Origin: Sapria himalayana | Taxonomy: Eukaryota; Streptophyta; Magnoliopsida; Malpighiales; Rafflesiaceae | DNA length: 64,000 nt | Assembly: GCA_029783825.1 (NCBI GenBank) | Contig: JAREIK010003003.1 | Location: 114,531 to 178,530 of the forward strand | Reading direction: 5' to 3' | In this document: positions 28,164 through 42,157 of the stretch, in pieces | Layout: each line of letters starts with the position of its first letter | Position numbering within the stretch: position 1 is the first letter of the stretch | Notes under the pieces: generated by a model | The model's database searches: none | Seen by the model: only the letters and a program-made list of their open reading frames with translations | Told to the model about the DNA's origin: nothing | Program-made: the position numbers and the translations under genes

Positions 28164-29180
28164 GTCTATCTATCTATCTATCTCTCAATCTCTCTAATTA
28201 TCTCTCTATCTATTTGTATATATAACTGTCTATCAATCTATATGTTTATCTATCTGTATACCTATTAATATATCTATCTATTTGTCTATTTAATTTTCAA
28301 TATATCTATCTATCTATCTATCTTCCGACTGATCTATCTATCTATCTATATTTCTATCTATCGTTATCTATCTCTATAACCATCTATCTATCCATCAATT
28401 TGTCCTTCTCTTTATTCACTGATTTATTCAACCTTTTATCCATATATCTATCCGTCTATCTATCCATCTATCCATCAAATTTTCTATGCACATATATATA
28501 TATATATATATCTAGTTACCTATCTGTCATTCTCACAATCTTTCTATGTGTCTCTCTATTTGTTTGTCTATTTGTCTTTATATCTATCTGATGATGTGTT
28601 TATCTATTTGTCTATCTTTCTGTATATCTATCTATGTCTATATCTATCTATATGTCTATCTATCTATCTGTGTCTATATCTATCTATCTCTCTATCTGTC
28701 TATCTGTCTAGCTATATGTATATCTGACTATCTTTCTATCTGTCTATGAGTCTATATATCTATCTATCTATTTGTTTGTCTATCTATCTATCTATCTCTA
28801 TATACATGTCTTTCAATCTGTTTGTCTATCTTTTTGTCTATCTGTTTATCTATTTATCTAACTATATGTTTGTTAATCTATCTATATATTTATTGTCTAT
28901 ATATCTTTCTATCCATCTATCTATATGTTGGTCTATCTGTCTATTTTTTGTCTGTCTAATTATCTATCTATATTTCTTTTTATCTATCTTTATTTCTATT
29001 TGTCTATCTTTCTATCTATATGTCTAGCTATCTGTCTATCTATCTGTCTAGCTTTCTATCTTTCTCTCTATCTATCTTCTTACTTATCTATCTGTCTATC
29101 TATATATCTTCTTTCCTACCTATTTTTCTATATATCTATCTCTTATTTATCTCTATCTATCTATTTGTATATTTGACTAT
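27184..29180 (+). repeat. Degenerate TCTA array, block 2
   Basis: Same unit, same strand orientation and same kind of variants as block 1, resuming directly after the LINE. It ends near 29180, where ordinary mixed-sequence DNA begins. No gene is supported in it. Confidence 0.96.
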
Positions 29181-29675
29181 TATGAGATGAACTAAAAAAT
29201 TCTCGCCCCATGTAAATGCAGGTTTGTTCTTGACACTCTTATTTTGTGCAGATTTGTGTTGTCTCAAATCAGATCTATGACTGCTTTTTATCGATCATCT
29301 GTGGATTTAAACTATTGAAATGTTAATAGCCATTACAATTCCTAAATGAACCTACAAGTGTGGAAAAATTCAATACCATGCAGCCTATTGTAATTTCAAC
29401 TTCCATTTCCTTTTTTTAGCACTTTCTAACTTTTTTATAATTAACCATGGACTGATGCATGAAGCTGGGCAAAACAGAAGAATATTTTGATGGGTAGTTC
29501 ACTGGAAATCTTGGAGTATTCATGATTCAATAATTTCAAAATAAGCTCATGATTATCTCTTTGTGTGAAATTTTTACCAAATGGCAATAGGTGTTGTATG
29601 CTCTAGTCTATCTATTTATCAGTGGCATAGTGTTGTGATCTTTATTGGTTTATAAATTTACTATGTTATGCTCCG

Positions 29676-29797
29676 AGGACAAAGAAGTAGAAGATGCTGA
29701 CCATGCCTGAGAGACCTATATGTGTGTTTTTAAAGCCATACATTATTTTCTTTTGTTGTCTTTGATGGTATGTGTATTTGCATGAAAGTACATGTGT
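29676..29797 (+). repeat. Dispersed repeat, copy 1 (inverted relative to 63801-63920)
   Basis: Compared with the reverse complement of 63801-63920, about 120 bp align with few gaps. The last 42 nt (from TTGTCTTTGATGG through AGTACATGTGT) are identical by eye. It belongs to a repeat family shared by the 29-kb insertion and the CACTA-associated DNA. Confidence 0.88.
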
Positions 29798-29819
29798 AAG
29801 TGTCATCTGAGGCTATGTA

Positions 29820-29970
29820 ATTATATATACGTACAGATAATGCTACAGTATATATGTATGTATATACTACAAAATATATGTATTTATATATTGAGTATAT
29901 ACATACATATATACTATAGTATATTCGTATATATATACCAAGTATATTTTTATGTATATATCAAGTATAT
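29820..29970. repeat. TATATAC-rich palindromic stretch
   Basis: Repeated GTATATAC and its complement, with ACTATAGT centres, give several overlapping small inverted repeats. Related to 30600-30755. Confidence 0.7.
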
Positions 29971-30612
29971 ACATAAGTGGGTGCTAATATTTTTGTAGAC
30001 ATGTATATATTGTCATACATACAAACCCATTTACACACAAACACACTCACACACACATGTTTGATATATATAATTACTTGGGCTGGTCTGGTCATTATTG
30101 TGCATTGCTTACCAATGTAGGTCATAAAAGTCATGGGTATTAGATCCACCCCAATGTTGTGGCAAGAAGATATTTTTGGTCCAGGCTAGCCATGCAGATA
30201 GAGGTTGGTCTTAAATCTCTTAGTAATTGTTTAGATATGTAATTTTAACATGGTACAATGCATATGTATGAGGAAATAAGTTTTCTTGCGGTAGGTTCTG
30301 ATGTCATTTGTTCTAATTGTACAAGGTCTTAGAAGGATGATGATGATGATGCTCATGTAGTGTCATGTAATTTTATTAGATTACACAAAACTACATTCAA
30401 TCAGAATGAAAAATGTACATTACTTGATTTTTATATGCCTAGAGTGCCAAAAGGAATATTGGGTCCTATTTTGGGAGAAGTAGCTTGCCGACTTGTCAAA
30501 CACTCGCTCAATCTGAAAAGGAGTGGTTGGTAGGGAAGTTCTTCAGTCGAGCATCATCACCTACACCACTTTTATTATCAGCATATATAGTAGCAACAGT
30601 AGCAATATATAG

Positions 30613-30662
30613 GTGTGTATATACTCGGTATATACGTAAGTATATACCGAGTATATACACAC
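30613..30662. repeat. Perfect 23-bp inverted repeat with 4-nt loop
   Basis: Arms at 30613-30635 and 30640-30662 are exact reverse complements, separated by GTAA. The arms contain ATACTCGGTATAT. Flanking DNA to about 30755 repeats GTATATAC-type words, so the hairpin is part of a palindromic minisatellite. Confidence 0.95.
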
Positions 30663-30764
30663 GTATATACTATAGTATATATGTATGTATATACTTTAGT
30701 ATATAAGTAAATATATACTCAGTATATATGTATGTATATACTACAGTAAATATGTAGTATTATA

Positions 30765-32741
30765 TATATTTGTCTATCTATCTATCTTTCTGTCAATTTT
30801 ACTATATATCTATCTATCTATCTATTTGTATATCTGTCTATCCATCTATATATCTATCAATATATCTTTCTGTGTATCTATCCATCTATCTATATATTTG
30901 TCTATCTATATGTCTATCTATCTATTGAACTATCTGTCTATATATCTATTTATTTATCTATATATCTTTTTGTCTATCTATTTGCCTATCTATTTTTCTA
31001 TCTATATGTTTATCAATCTATCTATATATATATCTATCTAATAATCTTTAAATCTATCTAACTATTTGTATATAAATTTGTCGATCAATCTATCTATCAA
31101 TCTGTTTATCAATCTCTCTATCAATATATCTACCAATATATATATATCAATCAATCTAACAATCTATCTATATATCTGTCTATCTATCTATATTTTATCT
31201 ATCAATCTATCTATCGGTATATCTATCATTTTATCTATCTATCTGTCTATCTGTCTGTCTATCTGTATGTCTGTCTATCTATCTATCTATCTCTTTATTT
31301 ATCTATCTCTCTATCTATTTTTCTATCTATCTACATATCAATATACCTACATCTTTTTGTCTACCTATTCATTTATCTATATATCTATATATTTATATGT
31401 CCATATCTCTATCTATCTATCTTTTTAAATATATATCTATCTGTTTGTCTGTCTATCTATATATCTATTTATCTATCTATCAATGAATCAATCAATCAAA
31501 CTATATATCTATATGTCTATCTATGTTTATATCTATCTATCTATCTATCTATCTATCTGTCTACCTATGTATCTATTTATATATCTATCTATTTATTTAT
31601 TTGTATATCCATATATCTATCTTTCAGTCTAACTTTCAAACAATTTGTCTATCTATATGTCTATCAATTTGTCTATCAATCTTTCTATTAATATGTCTAT
31701 CAAACTATCTATCAATCTACCTATCATTCTATCTATAAATCTATCTATCAATCACTCTAATAATCTATCTATCTACTTATCTATTTGCTATCTATCTACC
31801 TATCTATATGTGTATCTATTTATCTTTCTATATATATGTCTAACTATCTAGTTATCAATCTATCTAGCTATCTGTGAATCTATTTGTCTATCTTTCTAAC
31901 TATCTACCTATCTATTTAGCTATATATTAGTCGATTTATTTCTATATCTTTCTATCTATCCTTCTATATAACTATCTGTCTATGAATCTATCAATTAATT
32001 GGTCAATCAATGTATACCTATATGTTTATCTATCTATCTATATGTCTAACTATCTGTCTATCTATCTATATAACTACCTGTATATCGAACTATCTATCTA
32101 ACTTTTTGTCTTTCTAATTTTCTATCTATATGTCTATCTATCTATCGATGTATCTATTTGTCTGCCTGCCTATCTATTTGTCTATCTATTTATTTATCTA
32201 AATGTCTATCAACATGTCTATTTATCTATCTATCTATTTATTGAACTATTTGCCTATTAACTTATCGATAAATATGACTATCCAATTGTCTATCTATCTG
32301 TCTAACTATTTGTATATTTATCTATCTATTTATCTATCTATCTGTATGTCTGTCTATCTATCTATCTGTCTATCTATCTAACTATCAATCTGTGTATTAA
32401 TATGTCAATCTATCTTTCTGTCAATCTATCTTTCTATCAATTTATGTGTATATCTTTCTATTTATCTATCTATCTATCTATATGTCTATCTATCTAATAA
32501 TCTATAGATCTATCTGTTTATCTATATATCTATCTATATATTTATATGTCACCTATTTAATTATCTATCTATCTATATATCAGTCTATATGTTTAACATT
32601 CTATGTATCAATCTGTCTATCAATCTACAATTCTATCTCTCTATTTATGTGTCTATCATTCCATGTATATATAACTATATCTATCTGTCTATCAATCTAT
32701 CTATCTATCAATCTATCAATCAATCAATCTATCTATCTCTA

Positions 32742-32776
<35 letters not shown>

Positions 32777-35228
32777 GTGTCTATCTATCTAGTCATTTGT
32801 TGTCTATCTATCAATTTATCTATAAATCTATATATCAATCTATATATATCAATATATGAATCTGTCTCAAAATATATCTATCAAACTATCTATATATTTG
32901 CCTATATACTATCTATCTATCTATTTGTTTGTTTGTATATTTGTCTGTATGACTTTCTTTTTATTTGTTTGTCTATCAGTCTATCTGTTTGACTATCTAT
33001 CTATCTGTCTATTTATCTTTCTATCTGCCAATCTATCTATCTATCTAGCTATCTATCTTTTTATAAATATATCTATCTATTTATCTATCTATATATATAT
33101 CATTCTAATTATCTATTTATTAATATATCTATATATTTGTCTATCAATATGACTTTCAATCTGTCAATCAATCAATCTATCTATCTATAATTCTATCTAA
33201 ATGTCTATATATCATCTATCTATCTATCAATCAATCTTTCTATAATTCTATATATAAAATAATCAATTTTTCTATCTATTTTTATATCTTTTTATCTGTC
33301 TATCTATATATTTGTTTATCTATCTATTTAACTATCTATATGTTTGTCTATCAATGTGTCTATCAACTAATCTATAAATTTTTCTATCAATATTTCTATC
33401 ATTCTGTCTATAAATCAATCATTCTATCTATCTATATATATATATCTTTCTGTCTGTCTTTCTTTTTATCAATCTATCTATTCATCTATCAATTTATCTA
33501 TCTATCTACCTATCAATCAATATCTAAATCTATAAGTCTATCTATATGTATATCTATCTGTCTATATATCTATATATTTATGTATCTATTTATATGTCTA
33601 TGTATCTATCTATCTATGTATATATCAATCTTCATATTAATCATCAATCAAATTGTGTATATATTTTCCCAACTACTATCTGTCTATCTATTTGTTTATC
33701 TATCTATTTGTCTATCTATTTATCTATTTATCTATCACCTTTACTTCTTTTTTTCTATTTCTCTAAATTTTTTTATATTTATCTATCTATTTATTTATCT
33801 ATTCGTCTATCTACCTGTCTATCTATTAGTCTATCTATCTATCTATCTCTTGTCTTATAATCTTTTGATCTATTTGACTATCTAGTTGTCTATCAATCTG
33901 TCTATCCATTTATTTATCAATCTGAATATCTTTCTATCTATATGTGTATCTATATGTTTATTAATCTCTTTACATTTATGTCAATAAATCATTCTATCAA
34001 TCTATCTATGAATTTGTCTATGAATTTGGCTATGAATTTGTCTATCAATCTGTCAATCAATCAATCATTATATATATATATATATATCTATCTTTCTTTC
34101 TTTCTATAAGTCTAACAATCTATTTATTTATCAATCTATATGACTATCTATCTAACTATCTTTCTGTCAATCAATTAATCTATCTATCTATATCTCTTTC
34201 TATAATTCTATCTATATATCTATATATCAATCTATCTAATTATCTATGTCTAGCAATCTGTTTATCTATCTATATATCTATATTTCTATATATCTGTCTT
34301 TCATTTAATTTATCAATCTATCTATGTAACTATCTATCTATTTATTTATGTGTTTATCTATCTTTCTTTCTATCTAACTGTCTAACTAATTATCAATCTA
34401 CCTATATATCTATCTATCTATATGTCGATATATCAGTTATCTTTCTGTCTATCTATTTGTATTTTTTATATTTATCTTTCTATCTATCTATCAATCAATA
34501 TGTCTATATATCTGTCTATTTATCTATTTGTATATCTATAAGTCTATATAAATGTCTATATATCATTTATCTATATGTCTATCAATCTATCTATCATTCT
34601 GTTTATCAATCTATCTATCTATCTATTTATCAATCTCTATAGTTATCTATCAATATTTATATCTATTTATCATCTTTCCTTCTTTCTTTCTATCTCTCTA
34701 ACTTTTTATATGTTTATTTCTCAATCAATCTATCTATTTGTCTATCTATTTGTCTATCTACCAGTCTATCTATATATCTATCTATATATCTATCTATCAC
34801 TGTCTCTATCTATCATTTGTCTTATAAACTTTTGATCTATTTGACTATCTAGTTGTTTATCAATCTGTCTATCTATCTATTTATCACTCTATATATTTAT
34901 CTATCTATCTATATGTGTATTTAAATGTTAATTAATCAGTCTATATTTTTCTCTTTTAATCTTACTATCAATCTGTTTATGAATTTGTTTATGAATTTGA
35001 CTATCAATCAATCATTCATTCATTCTATATATATATCTATCTTTCTTGTTATAAATCTAACTATCTATTTATCTATCAATATATTTGACTATCAATCTAA
35101 CTATCTTTTTGTCTATTAATCAATCTATCTATCTGACTATCTGTCTATGAATATATCTATCAATCTATCTATGTGTCTATATATATATTTATCTATCTGT
35201 CTATATATTTATCTATGTACCTATATCT

Positions 35229-35268
<40 letters not shown>

Positions 35269-37587
35269 ATGTCTGTCTATCTATCTTTCTATCATTCTAT
35301 CTATCATTCTATCTATCTATTTGTATATTTATTTATTTAATTATATATCTATCTACCTATCTATCTATCTTTAAATCTATCAATATGTCTGTATATCTAT
35401 CTATTTATCTATCTGTCAATCTATAAGTCTATATACATATCTATCTATCATATATCTATATGTTTATTAATCTATCTATCATTCTGTCAATCAATCAATC
35501 AATTTGTCTGACTATCTATCTGTCTATCTATCTGTATATTTATCAATCGATCTATCTATCTAACTTTTTGTATATTTAGCTTTCAATCTATCTATCAGTC
35601 TATCTATCTATCTATCTATCTGTCTATATGTCTATCTATTTTTCTATCTAATTATCTCTTGTCATATAATCTCTCTATCAATTTGTCTATCTAGTTTTCT
35701 ATCAATTTTTTATCTATCTATTTATTAATCTATCTATTTATCTATTTATTTATATATCTATCTATATATGTTTCTATAAGTTAATCAATCTATCTATATT
35801 TTTGTCTATAAATCTATCTATCAATCTATCTATATATGTTTCTATCAGTTTCTCAATCTATCTATATTTTTGTTTATAAATCTTTCTATCAATCTATCTA
35901 TGAATTTGTCTATGAATTTGTCTATCAATCAATCAATCAATCATTTTATCTATCTATCTGTATGTTTATCTTTCAATCTATCTATTAAGATATCTATCTA
36001 TCGATTTATTTATCTTTCTATCAATCAATCATTTTATCTATATGTTTGTCTGACTATCTATCTGTCTATCTTTCTATCTATCTATCTGTCTATCTGTCTA
36101 TCTATTTATCTGTCTATCTATCTATCTATAAATCTATTTATCTTTCTATTAATGTTTCTATCTATTTATCTTTATTTCTTTCTATCTATATGTCTGTTTA
36201 TCTTTTTCTCTAACTATCTGTCTATCTATCTCTCTTACTATCTATCTATCTATGTGTCTTTATCTGTCTATCTTTTTACCTATCTATTTATCTATTTATC
36301 TGTCTATCTATCTATTTATTTATCTATTTATCTATCTATCTTTTTGTCTATTTATCTATCTATTTGTCTATCTATATATCTATCTTTCTGTCTATCTATG
36401 TGTCTATTTATCTTTCTATTTGTCTGTCTATCTATATATCTATCTATCTTTATGTCAATTTATCAATTTCTCTATATGTCTATCTATCTGTCTATCTAAC
36501 TATATATCTATCTATCTATCTCTAAGTCTATCTAAATATCTATATATGAATATGTCTGCCTATCTATTTATCTATTTGTCTATTTATCTATCTATCAATC
36601 TATCTATCATTTTGTCTATCAATCTATCTATGTGTCTATCTATCTATTTATCTGACTGTTTATATATCTATCCATCTATCTTTCTATCTTTCTATCTATC
36701 TAACTATCTATCTATCTATATATCTGTCAATTAATCTGTCTATCAATCTATGTATCTATCTGTATTTATTTATGTCTATCAATCTATTTGTTTATCTATC
36801 TATCTTTCTTTCTATATATTTTTCTATTTGTCTATCTATCTATTTATCTATCTTTATATCTATCTATCTATCTGTCTATCAATTTGTCTATTAATATTTC
36901 TATCAATCTACATATCAATTTGTCTATCAATCTTTTTATCAATTTGTCTATCAATCTATCTATCATTCAATTATTTTATCTCTCTAAATTTCGGTCTATC
37001 TATCTTTCAATCTATTTAATAAACTTTCAATATATCTATCTATTTATAAGTTTATCTTTTTTTCTGTCAATCTATTTGTCTATCTGTTTGTCTATCTATT
37101 TGTCTATCTATATGTATGTCTATTTATCTATCTATTTAGCTATCTATCTATATGTCAATCTATCTATTTATATATCTATCTATCTATCTCTCTATATCTT
37201 TATTTATCTATCTATATATCTATCTATCTTATTATTTATATATCTGTCTATCTATCTGTCTATATATCTATTTATCTATCTATATATCTATCTATTTGTT
37301 TGTCTGTCTATCTATCTATTTATCTCTCTCTATCTCTATCTATCTGTCTATATATCTATCGATCTATCTATTTATCTAAATGTCTATCATTCTATCTATC
37401 AATCTATCTATCTGTATATCTAACTATATATATATCTATCTTTCTTTCTATTTATCTATTTATCTATCTGTCTCCCAATCTATCTATCAATCTATGTATT
37501 TATCTGTCTATCTATCTATCTATCTATCTGTCTGTCTATCTATCTATCTTTATATCTATCTACCTATCAATATAAATATCTATCAAA
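30765..37587 (+). repeat. Degenerate TCTA array, block 3
   Basis: About 6.8 kb of TCTA units in the same orientation as the other blocks. It includes one of the longest pure runs noticed (about 40 nt, 35230-35269) and a reiterated higher-order block at 33.3-36.0 kb. No gene is supported. Confidence 0.96.
33340..36000 (+). repeat. Higher-order repeat of about 0.84-0.97 kb, at least three copies
   Basis: The landmark TTGTC(T/A)TATAA followed by TTTGACTATCTAGTTGT-like sequence occurs at 33850, 34817 and 35659 (offsets 967 and 842). A second landmark, repeated CTATGAATTTGTCTATGAATTTG then a CAAT run, lies about 160-240 bp after each one (near 34005, 34975 and 35895). A weaker fourth copy may begin near 33340. 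Copies differ by unit indels and substitutions. Confidence 0.75.
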
Positions 37588-39108
37588 GGTCATCTGGATA
37601 TTTCTACTGGTTATTCGCAACTACATTACAATTTACACAACATTCAATACAAGTAAATTTGAAAGCTACTAAAAACCAATGCAATTTTACAAGATTTTAC
37701 AATCTGGTTATGCGGCAGCCCTTGGGAGAGATGATGATTCAGTTGATTTGCTTGGTTTAACTGGTTCGAACCCAATCCATGCAGAAAATAAGACAGCTAC
37801 CTAGACTATTGTAGTTGAAGTTGACCTAGTGGCTAAATATTGCATTATAGGTTGCCTAGCCTGCAACCCATTTGACCAAAAACAAACCCAAGGACCGTAG
37901 TACAATATATTTAACCATTTCCATTATTAAATTTGACCATACCTACCCTAATTATATTTACTTGATCACAAATCATCACCAATTTCCTTGTTGGATAGTA
38001 TATGAGAATGGTGAGCATATTGAAAATAAGAAGGAATTGGTTTATGTAGATTAAAAGTTGTTTCCAATCTCCTTTTTCACATAAACAGATCACTTTCACA
38101 TGGTAATTAACAATTAAATGATGGCACTAACCTGATTTTCCACATTGGTTTATCTTTATTTCATACAAAACTAATGGTTAGCTCCATGAAACTTGCAAGT
38201 ATCCATGTGCCCAAGGACAAACCAAATGATGAAGAGATAGAACAAGAATGTTGCAAAAGAAAACAAGGGATGATGGGCCATAACTTTACACACCCAAAAC
38301 AAAGTTATCCAATTAATCATTGTAATTTTTTAAAAGCAAGAAAATTCACACAAGAAAAAGTGGAACTTTCATCAAGGTTTAATATCGATGAAAATTAATT
38401 TAGCAAGCATATTCCAATCCTTCGGAATGTGGGTCAACAACACAATGTGCACCAGCAGCCATGGCAGGCAATACATGGTGCTTGCTCTCCACATACTTAT
38501 AATTCAGGGCAAACAAAAATAGGTTTAGATACACAGAATGTAGAACAACATGTGAATCAATTATTAATAGCTACAGCTCATACTTCATTAACAAGATCAA
38601 TAAAACAACAATAATCTAGATGTAAAGTGGGCTCGCCAAAGCTCATATTCATGAGATCACATTTATGCTACATAAAAGTAAGTGTTTTCACCATGCGAAT
38701 GTCATTTTCTAGAGTAAATATGAATGACTAATAAAATTTACTTGAACTCCATGGTAGCTATCAGGGCCCATTTCAAGCTTTCCTTGTTTCCATTGACCCC
38801 AAGCATGAGTCTCCAATCTTGCATGATACTATTTGTGCCCCAGGTGCAACTCAATTGAGCAATAGCTTTGAAGAAAGAGATAAAAATATAAAACCACCAT
38901 GAAGGATTAAACCAACAGTAGCAAACAAATGTAATACCTATGGATGGAAAGTGGCAGCAATAGCAGCAACATGTGTACAATGAACAGAGGAATTAGTTAC
39001 AATGCTTAGAGTATTTCCATCATCATAAATATTTAGAGAAAATGTACAAACATCTAGCTTGATAAATATTTGAAAATTTTTTTAATCCCTGAATGTGTAA
39101 TTCACATC

Positions 39109-39205
39109 GCATCACAACACAACCCAATGATATCCATCTGTAAGAAAACTAGGCACTAATAATCAACAAAACTAGACACTAATAATTGCATCACAACACA
39201 ACCCA
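39109..39205. repeat. Direct repeats GCATCACAACACAACCCA and a 23-bp doublet
   Basis: GCATCACAACACAACCCA occurs exactly at 39109-39126 and 39188-39205. Between them AAAACTA(G)GCACTAATAAT-type sequence occurs twice with a 23-bp period (39145 and 39168). It looks like nested local duplication. Confidence 0.9.
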
Positions 39206-39226
39206 TCTGGCATGAAAAAATAGGGT

Positions 39227-39400
39227 GACACATCAAGTGGCAGTCTAGGGTTACACATCATGTGGCAGTCTAGCATGCAATAATAGAGTAACACATCATA
39301 TGGTAGTCTAGCAGGCAATAATAGGGTGACACAACATGTGGAAGTATGGCATGCACTACGTGGAAGTCTGCTATGGGCTTGTGGTAGTCTGGAATGCACC
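39227..39400. repeat. Minisatellite with a unit of about 38 bp
   Basis: ACACATCATGTGGCAGTCTAGCATGC-like units start near 39227, 39252, 39290 and 39328. The last three are spaced 38 bp apart, and degraded GTGGAAGTCTG / GTGGTAGTCTGG echoes follow to about 39400. Confidence 0.8.
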
Positions 39401-39851
39401 ATGTGCATGTGTGCAGCAGTATCAATGTGTATGTAGTGTGACACAAATAAGGTGGTAGTGTGGCATGTGCCATGTGACAGTGTGCATAATGGATGCATGT
39501 GTGGAAAGGTAGTGGGTAGTTATATGAATGTAGGGTGGCATGCTTTGTGAAGTAGTGTGGGCAGTGAATGCATGTAGTGTGTTATGGTAATGTGCAAAAT
39601 AAATATAGTGCTGAAAAATTAAAAAAAATTAATAAAAAATGATTTAGTGAGTGGGTTATATTTTGGTTGATAGATTTTTTGGCTACATCAATTTTTGTTG
39701 GCTCGTACTAAAGGAAGAAACCTAACTTTCTTCTAGTCACATCTAGCTCTACTCTTATTAGTGCAGGTTCTAACTACATCAATTTCATTGCTCAAACAGT
39801 ATCAATACAAATACAAAATCTCTCATTTCGCAGTAGAAATATTTCAATAAA

Positions 39852-39910
39852 CAAAAACAAAATCAAAATCAAAATCAAAATCAAAAATAAAATCAAAATC
39901 AAAAACCAAA
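39852..39910. repeat. (AAAATC)n microsatellite
   Basis: About eight AAAATC-like hexamers with one AAAATA interruption. Confidence 0.92.
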
Positions 39911-42157
39911 ACCTATATGAACATGTGACACTTGAAGTTGTCATCTTCGAAAATTGATGTCATGTTTGCACATCAGATGTCCTAAAAAGAATCATGGTTA
40001 GGTTAGTCAACCAAAAAAAGAACAAAACTAGAATTAAGAACAATGATGCCACCAAAAAAATCTCTTCCTATTAGCTATAGATAGGCAAAAATCATGTGCC
40101 CAAAAGTTACTCACTATTCATTCTTCAAGAAGTGAGAAGATAAAAGCATTGAGACTGCAAATCTAGTGAAAGACTTGTGTTGGAGTAGCTCTTTTAACTT
40201 ATCATCACAAATTATTCTCTACCTATCTGATGGATCCTTTAATAAATAATTGAAATTGAAGAATAGGACCACAGATTCTCATCGAGGGGAGATGAAGATG
40301 ATGAATGTTGGCATAGCTGTAGATTATTTTCTTTTATATAGTCTCACATATTCTTTACAACATTAGAACGAGATAATGTATCGTCACCTATACCATTAAA
40401 TTTTATGAGAGCATCTGAAAGATAAACATGAAGCCAGAAATCAAAAAGTTAAGAAATAATTAACAAAAACCAAAAATAGTTCAAAAATAATTTTGATACA
40501 AAAATTACATGGTTAAAACAAAAATATAACATAGTTTAACTAACATTTAAAACTAAATCATTTTCAAGATTAGCTGGTGCATTTGTGCTAGCCTCTCCAA
40601 TTTTTGGTTTCATCAACATTTAAACTAAAAATAGGTCACCTATACCCTCAAGCTACTCTTGCTAACTTCTAATTTTTTGTATGTGTGAAAAATAAATTGG
40701 CTAGTTTTTTGTGTACAGAAGTATATTAGTATACATGATTCATTATAAACAAAAAAAATGTACATGTAAAGAAAACATAGACTGCACTAAATAAGCAACT
40801 TCACATACACCACACATCTACTACTTTGGATAGATATAATTTATACACATTTTTTTAAAAACAGAATGATTTATGTATTACTAATCAAATTATCTATCAT
40901 ATTACTCATGTGAACATTATATAATGATTGAATGATTACTTATTATAAATGTGTACACGAAATAAGGTATCATGCATGGCCTGTGTGCTTTGAGAATCCA
41001 TGGTATCTTGCTCTTCTTTAAAATTCAAATATTTAACAAGACATCAATCTATCTATTGTTTTGATGTATAAATATCTTTCTATTTATTATTCTATAAGTC
41101 AATGTGTCTAACTATCTAACTATATATCTAACTAACTAACTAACTATCTATCTATCTATATATCTATCTATTAGTCTATTTGTCTATATGTCTATCTTTT
41201 TTTAGTCTATCATCCAATCTATCAATCTATATTTCTTTCATCTTATCTATCTATAAGTATATATTTATTTATTTTTCAATCAATTTATATGTCTATATAA
41301 CTATTTGTGTATGTGTCTATCAATCGATTTATCTTTCTATCGATGTGTCTTTGTGTTATTGTGTCTATCTTTTGATCTACTATCTATCTATCTATTTGTA
41401 TATTTATCTATCTATCTATTTTTATGTGTATATGTCTATCTGTCTATCTATCTATCTATCTATTTGTGTATCTATTTATCAATATATCTATCTGTCTGTC
41501 TGTCAATCTAAAAACTAGTCTATATGTCTATCTCTTTACCTATCTATATGTCAATCTATCATTATATATAACTTTCTATCTATCTATGACAATATGTCTA
41601 TTGGTTTATCTATCAATCTGACTATCTCTCAATATGTCAATCAATCAATCAATCAATCTGTTTATCTATCTTTCTGTCTATCTATCTATCTATTGGTTTC
41701 TCTCTATATTTATCTATCTGTCTATTTATATATCTATCTATTTGTCTATAAGTTTATCAATCAATCAATCATTCTATCTATATATATAAAAATTTCTTTA
41801 TCTATCTACCTATTTATATGTCTATTTATATATCTATCTATATATCTATATATCTGTCTATCTCTCTATCTATCTCTCAGACAAATATATATGTATATAT
41901 CTATTTGTCTATCTATCTATCAATCTATTTATCTAGTGATTTGACTATTTATTTATCGATATGTCTATCTGTCTATATATATATATATCAATATCTATCT
42001 ATCTATCTATATAACTATATGGCTATCTATATATTTTTCTATCAGTTTATTTGTCTATTTGTTTATCTATTTATATGAGTCTTTATCAATCTATCAATAT
42101 ATATATCAATGTATTTATCTATCTATCTATCCATCTATATGTCTGTCTGTCAATCTA

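Larger units (their letters stand above)
29181..30764. other. Unclassified 1.6-kb insertion in the array
   Basis: This AT-rich, non-array DNA has no coding potential that I recognise. It carries a segment at 29676-29797 that recurs inverted at 63801-63920, two TATATAC-rich palindromic stretches (about 29820-29970 and 30600-30755), an AC-rich patch near 30030-30056 and a short GAT run near 30337. Flanks show TATATTTG(A/T)CTAT at 29168-29180 and 30765-30777, a possible 13-bp target-site duplication with one mismatch, although this word is common in the array. No terminal inverted repeats, LTRs or poly(A) tail were seen, so the class is unknown. Confidence 0.6.
37588..41041. other. Unclassified 3.45-kb insertion in the array
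   Basis: Mixed-sequence AT-rich DNA lies between two array blocks. Short open frames (up to about 108 codons) on both strands show no recognisable domain, and none has supporting context. The region holds direct repeats at 39109-39205, a minisatellite of about 38 bp at 39227-39400 and an AAAATC microsatellite at 39852-39910. I saw no LTRs, TIRs or poly(A) tail at the edges. It could be a non-autonomous or heavily decayed transposon, or ordinary genomic DNA brought in by rearrangement. Confidence 0.6.

Noticed and set aside
29600..29626. Short array-like word CTAGTCTATCTATTTATCAG inside the 29-kb insertion
   Set aside because: At about 20 nt it is too short to tell a captured array fragment from chance in AT-rich DNA.
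29168..30777. Assigning the 29-kb insertion to the CACTA superfamily because it shares a segment with the 63.8-kb region
   Set aside because: No CACTACAAGAAA-type terminus or its complement occurs at either edge, so only the shared segment is reported.
38174..38398. 74-codon + frame rich in Lys, Cys and Glu, and neighbouring 60-108 codon frames to 39500
   Set aside because: No recognised motif, no repeated support and no gene context. Some are translations of the 38-bp minisatellite.
37575..41060. 5-bp ATCAA at both edges of the 37.6-41.0 kb insertion as a target-site duplication
   Set aside because: ATCAA is very common in the array, so the match carries no weight without an empty site.
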